Shown here: positions 18,497 to 27,790 of the stretch, piece after piece
How positions within the stretch are numbered: the stretch's first letter is position 1
Layout: the number at the start of each line of letters is the position of its first letter
NCBI RefSeq assembly: GCF_001612685.1
Contig: NZ_BDAY01000007.1
Location: forward strand, 1 to 64,000
Length of the DNA: 64,000 nt
Reading direction: 5' to 3'
Source of the DNA: Nocardia altamirensis NBRC 108246
GTDB lineage: Bacteria; Actinomycetota; Actinomycetes; Mycobacteriales; Mycobacteriaceae
Notes under the pieces: generated by a model
What the model was told of the DNA's origin: nothing
Seen by the model: the letters and a program-made list of their open reading frames with translations, nothing else
Database searches by the model: none
Program-made: the position numbers and the translations under genes

Positions 18497-19047
18497 CAGT
18501 TCCTTGTCTCGAATCCGGTGCGCGGGCCCTGCCGCCCGCACCATGGTTCTCACCTTGGTCGCGATGCTCAACGACGACTGAACGTCCGCCGAACGCGCTG
18601 CTCAGAATCGGACACAGGTCGGTTCGACGTACACGGGCTACGAGAATTCGTACGCAGGTACCTACCGATTGGTTCGGCACCGTTGCGCATAATGCACTAC
18701 CAACGCGGTAAGCCTGGCTTAAGACACCGTGCGGTCGGTCGAACTCGGCGCCCGGAATCCCGTACTGACCTGCGGTTCAACTGTTTCTACCCGGTAAGAA
18801 TCGGCGGGCAGAGCCGACTGCTCGTGCGCCGCAGGTTTCGCCCGAAACATGTTGGAGCGCAACACGTGCGATCGGTGCCGCCGCGGTGGCCGGGCGACTC
18901 GCCGACAACGACGGAAACGGCGTCAGAAGTGTCGGATAGCCCACAGTTCAAGGCTCGAGTGCGGCGGACGTGGCATAGTGTCTATCGAGACTGAGCTCGT
19001 CGAAGTGATTTGCTCGGCTCACCTACAGAAAAGAAGTTGCAAAAAAC
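18497..19047. other. 551-base intergenic region between hydrolase operon and cold-shock gene
   Basis: This divergent region must hold the promoters of the hydrolase operon and of the cold-shock gene. It contains palindromic bits around 18640-18665 but no convincing gene; open frames across it have no ribosome-binding sites and poor codon phase. The last 60-90 bases before 19048 are probably the cold-shock 5' leader. Confidence 0.5.
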
Positions 19048-19251
19048 ATGGCTCAAGGCAGTGTGAAGTGGTTCAACGGCGAAAAGGGCTTCGGCTTTAT
19101 CGCTCAAGACGGAGGCGGCCCTGACGTCTTCGTGCATTACTCGGCGATCGGCGGCTCGGGGTTCAAGAGCCTCGACGAGGGCCAGCGTGTGGAGTTCGAG
19201 ATCGGCCAGGGCCAGAAGGGTCCGCAGGCCCAGGACGTCCGCGCTATCTGA
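19048..19251 (+). CDS. Cold-shock protein (CspA type)
   Basis: The 67-residue single cold-shock domain is canonical: [16 protein letters not shown] with the RNP1 motif, then DVFVHYSAI with RNP2, ending AQDVRAI. It binds single-stranded RNA and DNA and acts as an RNA chaperone during cold shock or growth transitions. Length matches the family exactly. The only upstream purine run (AGAAAAGAAG) is slightly far from ATG 19048. A perfect terminator follows 15 bases after the stop, so it is monocistronic. Confidence 0.97.
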   Translation: MAQGSVKWFNGEKGFGFIAQDGGGPDVFVHYSAIGGSGFKSLDEGQRVEFEIGQGQKGPQAQDVRAI

Positions 19252-19266
19252 TCCAGCGTGACTTGT

Positions 19267-19298
19267 AGCGGCCCCGCACCGAAAGGTGCGGGGCCGCT
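19267..19298 (+). terminator. Rho-independent terminator of the cold-shock gene
   Basis: A perfect 14-base GC-rich stem closed by a GAAA tetraloop lies between the cold-shock stop and the convergent SnoaL-like gene; it may serve both. Confidence 0.92.
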
Positions 19299-19302
19299 TG
19301 CG

Positions 19303-19752
19303 TTATTCCGGTGCGGCCGCGGCGGTTTCGTGCACCGAGCGCCACTGGTAGCCGTGGTCGGCGACATCGAGGACCGCGGTGACGAGGCGGCGGCTGTACA
19401 GTTCTGCCGGCATCGCGGAGCGATTCGATGAGGGGTGGTGGTCGGGCGACGGGTGGGCCTGGCGGTTCACGGCGGTGAAGCGGGCGACGACGATGCTGGC
19501 GCCGGTGGCGATCTCCTGCACCTCGGTGATCTCGATGGTCAGATCGGGCTGGGTGTTGCGAGCCGACCACACGCCGGCAAGCAGCGCGTCCCGGTCGAAG
19601 ACCTGACCGGTCGTGGTCACCGCGGAGAAGTCCTCGTGCAGCGCGTTGGCGAACCGGTCGAAGACCTTGGGTGCGGCGTTGGTGCCCATCCACTCGGCGA
19701 GGTCCGAATGCAGGGCGTCGATCACGTCGGGCAGCAGGGGGTGTGCGGGCAT
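19303..19752 (-). CDS. SnoaL/DUF4440-like protein (NTF2 fold)
   Basis: The 149-residue protein has the NTF2-like pattern: an N-terminal helix, FANALHEDFSAVTTTGQVFDRDALLAG, then strands DLTIEITEVQEIATGASIVVARFTAVNRQ, and ends YQWRSVHETA. Proteins of this type act as small isomerases, cyclases or association domains; none is indicated here. ATG 19752 is followed by a consistent frame. A 54-base gap separates it from the DUF1460 protein gene on the same strand, so co-transcription is possible. Its stop lies just beyond the cold-shock terminator. Confidence 0.72.
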   Translation of the reverse strand: MPAHPLLPDVIDALHSDLAEWMGTNAAPKVFDRFANALHEDFSAVTTTGQVFDRDALLAGVWSARNTQPDLTIEITEVQEIATGASIVVARFTAVNRQAHPSPDHHPSSNRSAMPAELYSRRLVTAVLDVADHGYQWRSVHETAAAAPE

Positions 19753-19806
19753 TGCGGCTATCTCGATCTCGATCGGTGCTCGCGAACGGGGTGGGGCGTC
19801 GGCCGG

Positions 19807-20610
19807 TTACCGCGCGCGGAACACGACGATGCCGGGGATCGTCCGCAGATAATCGGCGAAGGGGGAGTCGACGACCTTGTTGTTCTCGACGAGTGAGGAC
19901 GCGTTGCGGAAGACGGGCCCGTTCGGTGTCATGACGAAGATGCCGACGTGCGTGACGTCAAGGCCTGCCTCGGTGGTGTAGGCGCCGATGTAGTCGCCGG
20001 TGCGCAACTGCCCGACGACGCTCTGATCAACGGTGCCGCTGGGCAGGTAGCTGATCGAGCGGTCGACCACGGGCACTCCCGGCAGGTAGGTTCCGCCGTC
20101 GGCTTTGGCGTTGAGGTGCTTGGCGACGGTCACCGCGGCCGGACTCAGCGCGGTGGTGATGTCGTCGGCGGCAACCTTGGGGGTGTGCGCCCAATCGCTG
20201 AAGAAGTGCTTGCGCTGCCGGAATTCGACGCGCCCCTCGGTGTACCTGGTGTCGATCAGGTTCGCCACGAACTGGTCCCGACTGGTCGACCGGCTGAGCG
20301 CCTCGACGTAGTCGAGGTAGGTGAAGCAATCCACCCGCCGGAAGTCGACGACCAGCTGTTCCGGCTGTGTCGCCGACCCGACGAGCATGTTCGCCTGATA
20401 CGGCGTTCCGAGGAACCGCGCCGACAGCATCTCGATCAGCTCGCCTTTGCCGCGCCCGCCCGATGCCGCCCGCAGCGCCACCGACTCGTCGATCTGCCGC
20501 GCGGTGACCTCATCGATGGTCGCCGCGGCGGGCGCACCGTGCGCCACGGGCAGCGTCACACCACCGAGGATGGCCAACACGACGAGCAATACACGAGCAA
20601 TGATGCGCAA
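19807..20610 (-). CDS. Exported DUF1460 protein (NlpC/P60-like amidase fold)
   Basis: The product (about 267 residues from TTG 20610) has a signal peptide (RVLLVVLAILGGVTLPVAHGAPA). The DUF1460 signature VDFRRVDCFTYLDYVEALSRS carries the likely catalytic Cys. The expected later histidine lies in DVTHVGIFVMTPNGPVFRNAS. DUF1460 proteins belong to the papain-like amidase superfamily and cleave cell-wall peptides or related amides in characterised members. TTG 20610 has GGAGG four bases upstream; an ATG at 20730 is possible but would put 40 residues before the signal peptide and overlap the divergent gene's leader. Confidence 0.75.
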   Translation of the reverse strand: MRIIARVLLVVLAILGGVTLPVAHGAPAAATIDEVTARQIDESVALRAASGGRGKGELIEMLSARFLGTPYQANMLVGSATQPEQLVVDFRRVDCFTYLDYVEALSRSTSRDQFVANLIDTRYTEGRVEFRQRKHFFSDWAHTPKVAADDITTALSPAAVTVAKHLNAKADGGTYLPGVPVVDRSISYLPSGTVDQSVVGQLRTGDYIGAYTTEAGLDVTHVGIFVMTPNGPVFRNASSLVENNKVVDSPFADYLRTIPGIVVFRAR

Positions 20611-20747
20611 AACGCCTCCAGCAGTCGGTCGATGCACTAGATCGACCTCTACCGTAGGTGACCGGCCCGAGATCAGCGATCCGTTGTCCCGGTGCCAGGC
20701 GCGATAACTCGGTTGCGACCGGTCCGGCATGGTGTTGCACTCGTGCA

Positions 20748-21896
20748 ATGCGCCCATTTCGGATCCAGGTGCCGGAGCAGGAGCTCACGGATCTCCGTGC
20801 CCGGCTCAGATCCACCCGCTGGCCGGAGCGGGAAACCGTCGACGATTGGTCGCAGGGCGTCCCCTTGGCCTACGTGCGTGAACTGTGCGCGTATTGGGCT
20901 GAGCAGTACGACTGGCGCGCGACCGAGGCCAGGCTGAACGCGGTCCCGAACCTGCGCACCGAGATCGACGGACTCGGCATCCATGTCGTCCATGTGCGCT
21001 CGCCGGAACCGGAGGCGTTGCCGCTCGTCCTGACGCACGGCTGGCCGGGTTCGATCGTCGAGTTCGGCAAAGTGATCGGGCCGCTGACCGACCCGGCCCG
21101 CTACGGCGGGGATCCGGCCGATGCCTTCCATCTGGTCTGTCCCTCGCTGCCCGGCTACGGGTTCAGCGACCGGCCTGCCGAGCCGGGCTGGGGCATCGAC
21201 CGGATCGCGGACGCGTGGGCCGAGCTGATGAGCCGCCTCGACTACCGCCGCTACGGTGCCGCGGGTGGCGATTGGGGCACGAGCATCAGCACCCGGCTCG
21301 CGCAACGGGACCAAGCGCATGTCGTCGGAATTCACCTCGTCCCGCCGCTTGCGCCGCCCGATCCGACCACCTTCGACGACCTCACCGACGCCGAACGCGC
21401 CGCACTCCGCACGCTCGAACACGCCGCCCGCTGGGAAATCGGCTACTCGCGGATGCATGCGACCAGGCCGCAGACCGCAGGCTACGGGTTGGTGGATTCC
21501 CCTGCGGCACTGTGTGCTTGGATCATCGAGAAGTTCTGGTCGTGGACCGACTGTGCCGGACATCCGGAGAACGCGCTCACCCGTGACGAACTGCTCGACA
21601 ACCTGATGCTGTACTGGCTCAACGGAACCGGCGCTTCGGCCGCCCGGCTCTACTGGGAGAGCATCGCGCAGGTCGACGAGTGGATCACCGGATCGGTGAC
21701 CGAGACGGTGCACGTGCCGACCGGCTGCTCGGTGTTCCCCAAGGAGATCATGCGGCCGTCCAGGCGTTGGGCGGCACAACGTTTCACCGATATCCGCTAT
21801 TGGAACGAGCCACCGCGCGGCGGTCATTTCGCGGCGTTCGAGCAGCCGGAATTGTTCGTCGACGACGTGCGTGCGTTCTTCCGTCTCGTCCGCTGA
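20748..21896 (+). CDS. Epoxide hydrolase (EHN-domain alpha/beta-hydrolase)
   Basis: The 382-residue enzyme starts with the epoxide-hydrolase N-terminal domain (MRPFRIQVPEQELTDLRARL, then W-P-x-x-E). It continues LTHGWPGSIVEFGKVIGPL (oxyanion HGWP) and GGDWGTSIS, where the Asp is the nucleophile. The C-terminal RGGHFAAFEQPELF contains the catalytic His. The lid has the tyrosine-containing LMLYWLNGT segment. It matches microsomal-type epoxide hydrolases common in actinomycetes. ATG 20748 is chosen because the domain begins there; the open frame to 20658 has no homology. No strong Shine-Dalgarno is visible. Convergent with the iron alcohol dehydrogenase, 19 bases between stops. Confidence 0.9.
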   Translation: MRPFRIQVPEQELTDLRARLRSTRWPERETVDDWSQGVPLAYVRELCAYWAEQYDWRATEARLNAVPNLRTEIDGLGIHVVHVRSPEPEALPLVLTHGWPGSIVEFGKVIGPLTDPARYGGDPADAFHLVCPSLPGYGFSDRPAEPGWGIDRIADAWAELMSRLDYRRYGAAGGDWGTSISTRLAQRDQAHVVGIHLVPPLAPPDPTTFDDLTDAERAALRTLEHAARWEIGYSRMHATRPQTAGYGLVDSPAALCAWIIEKFWSWTDCAGHPENALTRDELLDNLMLYWLNGTGASAARLYWESIAQVDEWITGSVTETVHVPTGCSVFPKEIMRPSRRWAAQRFTDIRYWNEPPRGGHFAAFEQPELFVDDVRAFFRLVR

Positions 21897-21915
21897 CTAC
21901 AGCGAACCATCAGGT

Positions 21916-23088
21916 CTAGGTGTTCGCACCTGAGTAGATCGCGTCGTAGATCTCGACGATCTCCTCGGCCGTCGGCACTCGGGGGTTGTTGCCGGGCGAG
22001 CCCGAGGCGATGGCTTGTTCGGCCATGAGGTCGAGGCGAGAATTCCAGTCCGCCTCGGCGATGCCGTAACTGCGTGGGGTCGGGACGTGCACGTCGTGGC
22101 ACAGCTGCTCGAGTTCATCGGCCAGCGCTGCGGCCGCGACGTCGTCGGAGGAGGTGTCGGCGACGATGCGCATGGCCCGCGCGCAGTCGGCGTATCGGCC
22201 GACGGCCGCCTCGAGGGAGAACCGGGTGACCGCGGGCAGCAGCATGGCGTTGGACAGTCCGTGCGCCACGTGAAAATGACCGCCGATCGGACGGCTCATG
22301 CCGTGCACGAGCGCAACACTGGAGTTGGAGAACGCCATACCGGCCTGCATGGACGCCAACATCATCGCCTCGCGTGCGTCCCGGTCGTCGCCGTCGCGGT
22401 AGGCCCGGCGCAGATGGCTGGCGATGGTGCGCATCGCCGCAAGAGCCAACCCGTCGCTGAATCCGTTCCGGCGTCGGCTGACGTACGCCTCGATCGCGTG
22501 GGTCAACGCGTCGACGCCGGTGTCGGCGGTCAGTCGGGGCGGCATCGACATCGTGAGTTCGAAATCGATGATCGTCGCGATCGGCAGAAACGACTGCCCG
22601 GGGCACAGCATCTTCTCGTCGGTCGCACTGTCGGTGATCACCGAGAACTGCGTCGCCTCCGACCCGCTCCCCGCTGTCGTCGGCACCGCGATGATCGGCA
22701 GTGCCGGTCCGGTGTAGACGCGCGGCGCCTTGTATGACCCCATTTCGCCGCCGCTGGCGCTCAACACGGCCAAAGCCTTGGCGGTGTCCATCGGGCTGCC
22801 ACCACCGAACCCGATCACCGCGTCCGCGTCGTGCGAGCGGATCGTTTCCAGCCCGGCGGCAAGGGAATCCGTGGTGGGATCGGGCACCGTCTTGTCGAAC
22901 ACGGCGGCGTCGATGCCTTCCTTGCTCAGGATTTCTACCAGGCGGCTGGTGTGTCCTCGGCCGGTCAGGAACGCATCCGTCACCAGGACCGGCCGGGTGA
23001 TGGCCAGTTGGGCAACAACGGAGCCCAGTTCCTCCACGGCACCTGCGCCGATCCGGAGGAAACGGGGGAGGGCGATGCTCGTGCTCAT
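21916..23088 (-). CDS. Iron-containing alcohol dehydrogenase
   Basis: The protein (about 390 residues) belongs to the group III Fe-dependent alcohol dehydrogenases. N-terminal IALPRFLRIGAGAVEELGSVV is followed by VIGFGGGSPMDTAKALAVL (nucleotide binding) and VPTTAGSGSEATQFSVITD. The metal-binding helices come later: GVDALTHAIEAYVSRR and ALVHGMSRPIGGHFHVAHGLSNAMLLP, with several His ligands. Members reduce maleylacetate, lactaldehyde, butanal and other carbonyls. ATG 23088 is chosen by family fit; ATG 23109 is also possible. A LysR-type gene is divergent with short intergenic repeats, so it is probably regulated by that protein. Confidence 0.9.
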   Translation of the reverse strand: MSTSIALPRFLRIGAGAVEELGSVVAQLAITRPVLVTDAFLTGRGHTSRLVEILSKEGIDAAVFDKTVPDPTTDSLAAGLETIRSHDADAVIGFGGGSPMDTAKALAVLSASGGEMGSYKAPRVYTGPALPIIAVPTTAGSGSEATQFSVITDSATDEKMLCPGQSFLPIATIIDFELTMSMPPRLTADTGVDALTHAIEAYVSRRRNGFSDGLALAAMRTIASHLRRAYRDGDDRDAREAMMLASMQAGMAFSNSSVALVHGMSRPIGGHFHVAHGLSNAMLLPAVTRFSLEAAVGRYADCARAMRIVADTSSDDVAAAALADELEQLCHDVHVPTPRSYGIAEADWNSRLDLMAEQAIASGSPGNNPRVPTAEEIVEIYDAIYSGANT

Positions 23089-23112
23089 AACACCATGCTT
23101 GTTGCTCATATC

Positions 23113-23159
23113 TGCACGGAGCAATGCTGATTAGTGCAGGACGTAGTGCACATTTGCAC
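23113..23159. promoter_or_regulatory. Candidate LysR operator region
   Basis: Four copies of the pentamer TGCAC or its complement GTGCA occur at 23113-23117, 23134-23138, 23146-23150 and 23155-23159, two of them forming GTGCA-CATT-TGCAC. They lie in the 88-base gap between the divergent dehydrogenase and LysR genes, as expected for a recognition plus activation site. Confidence 0.5.
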
Positions 23160-23176
23160 GCCTAGACTGTCGAACC

Positions 23177-24079
23177 ATGAACGCCGACAATCTGCGCTTC
23201 TTCCTCCAGGTGGCCCGCAGTGGCAGGCTCAACGAGGCCGCCAGGACGCTGGAGGTCGACCACACGACGGTCGGGCGCCGGATCACCGCATTGGAGCGAG
23301 AACTCGGCCATCGCCTGTTCGACCGCGCACCCAGCGGCTGGCGTCTCACCGAAGCGGGCGAAGGCCTGGTGCCGAGGGCCGAGGCAGTCGAGTCGGCCGT
23401 CATCGCCGCGTACGAGTCGCGGGCGTCCACGCTCGGCCCGCTGACCGGCACTGTTCGCCTGGTGACCCCGGACGGCTTCGGCGCCTTCCTCGTTGCGCCG
23501 CGTCTTGTCGAACTCCGGCGCAAGCATCCACAGCTCGATGTCGAGCTCGTCACCGCCACCGAGCACGGTTCGCTGGCCGCCCGCCACTTCGATATTGCGG
23601 TCACCCTCGAACGGCCCGCACCACGCTCGGTCCGGTATCGCGTGCTGGCCACCTACGACCTGCGCCTGTACACCACCGACGACTACCTGGCCGGCGCACC
23701 GCCGTTGCGCACCCTCCCTGACCTGCGTGACCACACCCTGATCTGGTACGTCGACGCCCTACTCACCGTCGCTCCGCTACGACTCGCCAGCTCGCTGCCG
23801 CCTGAGCAGAAGGTCGCGATTCAAACCAACAACATCACCGGACACTGGCTCGCCGCACGGAGCGGGCTCGGCATCGCGCCGCTGCCCGCCTACCTCGGCG
23901 AAACCGATGCTTCCCTGAAAACCGTACTCACGGACCAGTTCTCAGCGCGCGGGACCTACTGGCTCGTGGTTCCTCGTGACCTCGAACGGCTCAGGCGCGT
24001 TGTCGTCGTCGAGGAATTCCTGCGCGATATCGTCACGGCGAACCCGTATCTGACCGACGATCCAGCTCCGTGGAACTAG
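23177..24079 (+). CDS. LysR-family transcriptional regulator
   Basis: The 300-residue protein has the N-terminal LysR winged helix: NLRFFLQVARSGRLNEAARTLEVDHTTVGRRITALERELGHRLFDR. The linker LTEAGEGLVPRAEAVE follows, then a periplasmic-binding-like effector domain from about residue 90 (GTVRLVTPDGFGAFLVAPRL). The HTH reads VDHTTVGRRI, like regulators of the DsdC/GcvA-related sub-group. It is divergent from the iron alcohol dehydrogenase gene and most likely controls it. Its stop overlaps the stop of the convergent glycosyltransferase gene (ctag). The inducer is unknown. Confidence 0.93.
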   Translation: MNADNLRFFLQVARSGRLNEAARTLEVDHTTVGRRITALERELGHRLFDRAPSGWRLTEAGEGLVPRAEAVESAVIAAYESRASTLGPLTGTVRLVTPDGFGAFLVAPRLVELRRKHPQLDVELVTATEHGSLAARHFDIAVTLERPAPRSVRYRVLATYDLRLYTTDDYLAGAPPLRTLPDLRDHTLIWYVDALLTVAPLRLASSLPPEQKVAIQTNNITGHWLAARSGLGIAPLPAYLGETDASLKTVLTDQFSARGTYWLVVPRDLERLRRVVVVEEFLRDIVTANPYLTDDPAPWN

Positions 24080-25458
24080 CTGTCGGTCGTGGTGACGGCT
24101 TCAGGTGCGTCGCTGGCCGACGACCGCTCCGGTGTGATGGTCGGCGGCGTCCGTTCGGGGGTGATGGTCGGCGGCGTCGAGATCGAGGACCGGATCCGGA
24201 CCGTACTGGGCCCGCTCGGCGACGGCCGCCGGTCCGATGCCGCGAACAGGTGCTGTTCGAGGAGGTCCGCGCCGTACAGCGGGCCACCGGCCGTGGCGAA
24301 GCCGGTCGCGACCCTGGCCGCGCCCGCTCGGCAGGCACGCGCCTGTTCGATCGCGGTCCTGAGCCGGTCCGGTGACAGCTTCTTCTTCGACACTCGGGTA
24401 CCGGCCTCGCTCGTCACGACCCGGCGCGCCACCTCGGACTGATCGCGACCGAAGGGCACCACGCACACTGGGACACCGGCGGCCAGCGCCTTCTGGGTGA
24501 TGCCCATGCCGCCGTGCGAGACGACGACCGCGGTCCGGGGCAGCAGAAGATGGTGCGGCAGAAACGATTCGACGCGCGCGTTGGGCGGGATGGTGAAGGT
24601 CGACGGATCGATCGCGCCTGCGGTGACCACCGTGTAGAAGTCGCTGTCCGCGAGTGCGTCCATCGCCGCCTGAGCCAGCAGTCCATCGTCCTGGAACTCG
24701 GTCGAACAGGTGACCAGCGCCAGCGGGCGATCGATCTCGTCGAGCCATGCCGGTGGCTCGGCGTCGGGGGCCCACAGCCCGGGTCCGATCTGCCGCACCG
24801 AGGCAGGCCAGTCGCGGCGGATGTCGTCGAACGGGGGCGAGGTGAAGTTGAGCAGGAGCGGCGGGTCGAGCATGTAGTCGAGCGTGTGCTCGAGGGTGGG
24901 GAGTCCCTGCTGCTGTCGCATCCGATTGAACTGGGGCAGTGGGTCATCCCAGTAGTGAGCGATCAGTCGTTGCAGGATCGAGTCCCGGATCCGGCCGAGC
25001 GGTCCTGACTTCGGGTTCAGGCCGGGACCGAACGGCGGGACGCCTCGCGACGGGATCGGCAACAGCATGGGCGCCCACGACGCCCATGGCAGACCGCCGG
25101 CGGCGGCGTAGGTCTGGCCGCCGAGTGTGGTGATATCGACGAGCAGCGCATCGGGGCGTTCCGCCGCGACGGCGTTGCTCAATGCCGCTATTTCCTCGGG
25201 AATGCGAGCGACGAGCGCGCGAGACGCTGCGCGCAGGGCCTCGACCGAGGATCGCGCGCCACTGTCCCCGAGGGTGTCCTCCGCCAAGGCGGGAGGCAAG
25301 TCCCGAATGGTGATGCCGAGCGGGATCAACGCACGCCCGGAGCCGGGCAAGGTCATTACTGTGACCTCGTGGCCACGCTTTACCAGTTCAACCAAAACGG
25401 GGGCAATCGGATACAGGTGGCCTGCCGCGGGTGAGGTGAAGGTAAAGATTTTCGCCAT
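24076..25458 (-). CDS. GT1-family glycosyltransferase (macrolide/UGT-like)
   Basis: The product (460 residues) is a GT-B fold glycosyltransferase. The N-terminal MAKIFTFTSPAAGHLYPIAPVLVELVKRGHEVTVMT is the acceptor-domain start. The C-terminal donor site reads LPRTAVVVSHGGMGITQKALAAGVPVCVVPFGRDQ with the HGG and the D-Q pair. The family transfers sugars to lipids, macrolides or sterols. The last 45 residues are unusual: two TPPTITPER repeats and a Ser/Thr-rich tail not expected in the family. ATG 25458 is chosen by homology; the frame opens to 25485. No other sugar genes are adjacent. Confidence 0.88.
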   Translation of the reverse strand: MAKIFTFTSPAAGHLYPIAPVLVELVKRGHEVTVMTLPGSGRALIPLGITIRDLPPALAEDTLGDSGARSSVEALRAASRALVARIPEEIAALSNAVAAERPDALLVDITTLGGQTYAAAGGLPWASWAPMLLPIPSRGVPPFGPGLNPKSGPLGRIRDSILQRLIAHYWDDPLPQFNRMRQQQGLPTLEHTLDYMLDPPLLLNFTSPPFDDIRRDWPASVRQIGPGLWAPDAEPPAWLDEIDRPLALVTCSTEFQDDGLLAQAAMDALADSDFYTVVTAGAIDPSTFTIPPNARVESFLPHHLLLPRTAVVVSHGGMGITQKALAAGVPVCVVPFGRDQSEVARRVVTSEAGTRVSKKKLSPDRLRTAIEQARACRAGAARVATGFATAGGPLYGADLLEQHLFAASDRRPSPSGPSTVRIRSSISTPPTITPERTPPTITPERSSASDAPEAVTTTDS

Positions 25459-25657
25459 GGCCAAGGCTAACTCTCGGATAATCAATTGTGCGGATTTCGG
25501 ATGATAATGTCATCGCCGAAATGGCTGGTCGGTCGATTCGGACACGCCTCCATTTCACACGGGCATTATTGCGGTCACATCTCCTCCATATTTGCTTTCG
25601 GTCGTCGGATTCGATAATCCCCGGCGCGGCCGGGCCGAGCGAAAAGGATGGAACACG

Positions 25658-26638
25658 ATGAAGATCCTGCGCGTATGCCTCGGTCTGGCAACGGCTTTCG
25701 CGCTGGCCGCGGTGGTGGCGCCGGTCGCGACAGCCGCAGAGCCCGGCGTGCGATATGTGGCCTTCGGCGACAGCATGACGGCGGCGCCCTACGCGGGCGG
25801 CGGTGGTCCACTCGGCCTGCCGACCTTTCAGCAACAGCCCAAGACGGTGCCGACGCCGAACCCCGAGATCTGCGCCCGCAGCAATTACGGATGGCCGTCC
25901 ATCATGGCGGCCGCGTGGGGACTCGGCGACCCGCAGACCGGCGATTGGGCCGATTATGCGTGCCAGGGGGCGACAGTCGACTTCGACCAGTTCAACAATC
26001 TGCGCACCCAGATCGATCAGGCCGCCTTCGACGGAATGCTCGGGCCCAACACCAAATTGGTCACCATTCAGATTTCCGCCAACGATATCTGGCACTCCGG
26101 CCAGGGCGCGACCTATGCCCAGACGATGGCGACCTGCCTCACGGATATCATCCGTGGCTGCGACTTTCGCACCGATCCGGGATACCTCGATGCCACCGCG
26201 ATAACCGCCGAGAATCTTGCCTTTCGGATGACCAACGGCGCCAGGGGCGACATCATCGGCGCCCTGCGCGCGGTCGCACCGAAGGCGCAGATCAGGTTCA
26301 TCAACTACGAGGACCCGCTGCCGCCGGCCGGCGTGCCGTTCGTGTGCTTCTCGTTCCTCGGCATTCACTCCCCGTGGCCGCAATGGCGTAACGCCTACGC
26401 ACATCTGCTGACCGACAATCTGGGCAACGCCATCGAGGGGGCGGCCGCGAAGCTCGGCGTCGGCTTCTGGTCACTGAAGCCCCTCGGGATCGGTCACGAT
26501 CTGTGCTCGCCGCAAACCCATTGGACGGGCCTGGCCGATATCGGCCAGCCGTACTACCCCTTCCACCCAACCGTCGAAGGCCATGCCGCGCAGGGCTATT
26601 TCCTGAACGGCATCCGGCTTGCCGAAGGCATCAACTGA
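25658..26638 (+). CDS. Secreted SGNH/GDSL esterase
   Basis: The 326-residue protein has a signal peptide (LGLATAFALAAVVAPVATAA). SGNH block I follows as VAFGDSMTAAPYAGG (Ser nucleophile), then block III ISANDIW, and block V FHPTVEGHAAQGYF with the catalytic His. Six or more cysteines suggest disulfides in the mature enzyme. It resembles the secreted GDSL esterases of Streptomyces and Nocardia that act on lipids or acylated polymers. ATG 25658 is preceded by AAAGGA; the upstream frame to 25592 is not used. It is divergent from the glycosyltransferase gene. Confidence 0.9.
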   Translation: MKILRVCLGLATAFALAAVVAPVATAAEPGVRYVAFGDSMTAAPYAGGGGPLGLPTFQQQPKTVPTPNPEICARSNYGWPSIMAAAWGLGDPQTGDWADYACQGATVDFDQFNNLRTQIDQAAFDGMLGPNTKLVTIQISANDIWHSGQGATYAQTMATCLTDIIRGCDFRTDPGYLDATAITAENLAFRMTNGARGDIIGALRAVAPKAQIRFINYEDPLPPAGVPFVCFSFLGIHSPWPQWRNAYAHLLTDNLGNAIEGAAAKLGVGFWSLKPLGIGHDLCSPQTHWTGLADIGQPYYPFHPTVEGHAAQGYFLNGIRLAEGIN

Positions 26639-26662
26639 TCGCTGAGCGGGTGGCTGCCGCGA

Positions 26663-27688
26663 CTACGACGGCGGCTCGGCGGTGGACTCTCGAACTCGAA
26701 GGTCCACCGCCACGGTCACATTCGAAGACTTGGGCGGGTGATTGTCGAGGGTGTCGATGAGCAGCGTCGCCGCGTGTTCGCCGATGTCGCGACGGTTCAC
26801 GCCGATGGTGGTGAGCGGCGGGCACAGGGACGCGGAGGTGGGGAGGTCGTCGTGTCCGATGATCGAGACGTCGTGGGGGACACGGAGTCCGCACTCGGCG
26901 GCGGCCAGGTAGACGGCGTGCGCGATGTAGTCACTGTTGGCGATGAACGCGGTCGGGCGCTGGTCTGCCTGACCATGGAGTTCGCGGGCGATCGCGGCCT
27001 GTGCAGCGGTGGCGGAGAGCTCGGTGGTGACCGCGATGGCGGTGAATCCCATACTGGCGCCGAGTGTTTCGAAGCGTTCCCAGCGTTCGGGGTCGGGGGA
27101 CTTGTCCGGCGGGGCCACCACCATCGCTAATCGGCGATGGCCGAGGCCGACAAGATGGTGCACGGCCAGGTCGACCGCGGTGCGATGGTCCGACTGCACG
27201 CTCATCGTGCCGGGGCCCGTCGTGTGGCTTGCCGCGTTGAGCAGCACGACGGGTCTGTTGGTCGCGGTGTGCCAGGCGTGCACATGGTTGCTCGCGCCGA
27301 TCGGTGCGATGGCGAGCCCGTCCACCGCCCGATTCTGAAATGCCTCCAGCAGCTCCTGTTCCCGATCGGGTTCGTAGCGGGACGACCCGACCATCACGTC
27401 GTAACCCGCTCTGGCGCAGGTCTCGTCGAACCCGTCGATCACGTCGAGGAAGTGCGGGTTGCGCAGGTTGCGGATGAGCAGGCCGAGCACTTTCGACCGC
27501 CGGGTGCGTAGCGCGACCGCGGTGGCATTGGGCTTGTAGCCGAGCTCGGCGGCTCGGGTGAGGACCTGTTCGCGCAGGCGCTCGCTCACGCCGGCGCGGC
27601 CTGCGAGCGCGAGGCTGACCGCCGAGATGGACACCCCGAGCGATTGGGCGAGGTCTCGCTGCGTGATCGGTTCCTTGCCAGTAGCCAC
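26663..27688 (-). CDS. LacI-family transcriptional regulator
   Basis: The product (341 residues from GTG 27688) starts with the LacI helix-turn-helix: ITQRDLAQSLGVSISAVSLALAGR, hinge helix TRAAELGYKPNATAVALRTRRSKVLGLL. The periplasmic-binding-type sensor domain follows (RNLRNPHFLDVIDGFDE, AFIANSDYIAHAVYLAA, VSIIGHDDLPTSASLCPPLTTI). It probably represses the divergent MFS transporter and phosphoesterase operon. A typical LacI-family operator core, AAACGTTT, lies 32 bases before the transporter start. A TTG at 27721 is an alternative start but has no ribosome-binding site. Confidence 0.92.
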   Translation of the reverse strand: MATGKEPITQRDLAQSLGVSISAVSLALAGRAGVSERLREQVLTRAAELGYKPNATAVALRTRRSKVLGLLIRNLRNPHFLDVIDGFDETCARAGYDVMVGSSRYEPDREQELLEAFQNRAVDGLAIAPIGASNHVHAWHTATNRPVVLLNAASHTTGPGTMSVQSDHRTAVDLAVHHLVGLGHRRLAMVVAPPDKSPDPERWERFETLGASMGFTAIAVTTELSATAAQAAIARELHGQADQRPTAFIANSDYIAHAVYLAAAECGLRVPHDVSIIGHDDLPTSASLCPPLTTIGVNRRDIGEHAATLLIDTLDNHPPKSSNVTVAVDLRVRESTAEPPS

Positions 27689-27790
27689 AAGCCACACCCT
27701 AGCGAACAGAAGCTGAACCAAGATGACCGCTCACTGAACACTCGACCATCTCGGTGAGATGACCATGACTCTGCGCCTCTACCAGTGCTA

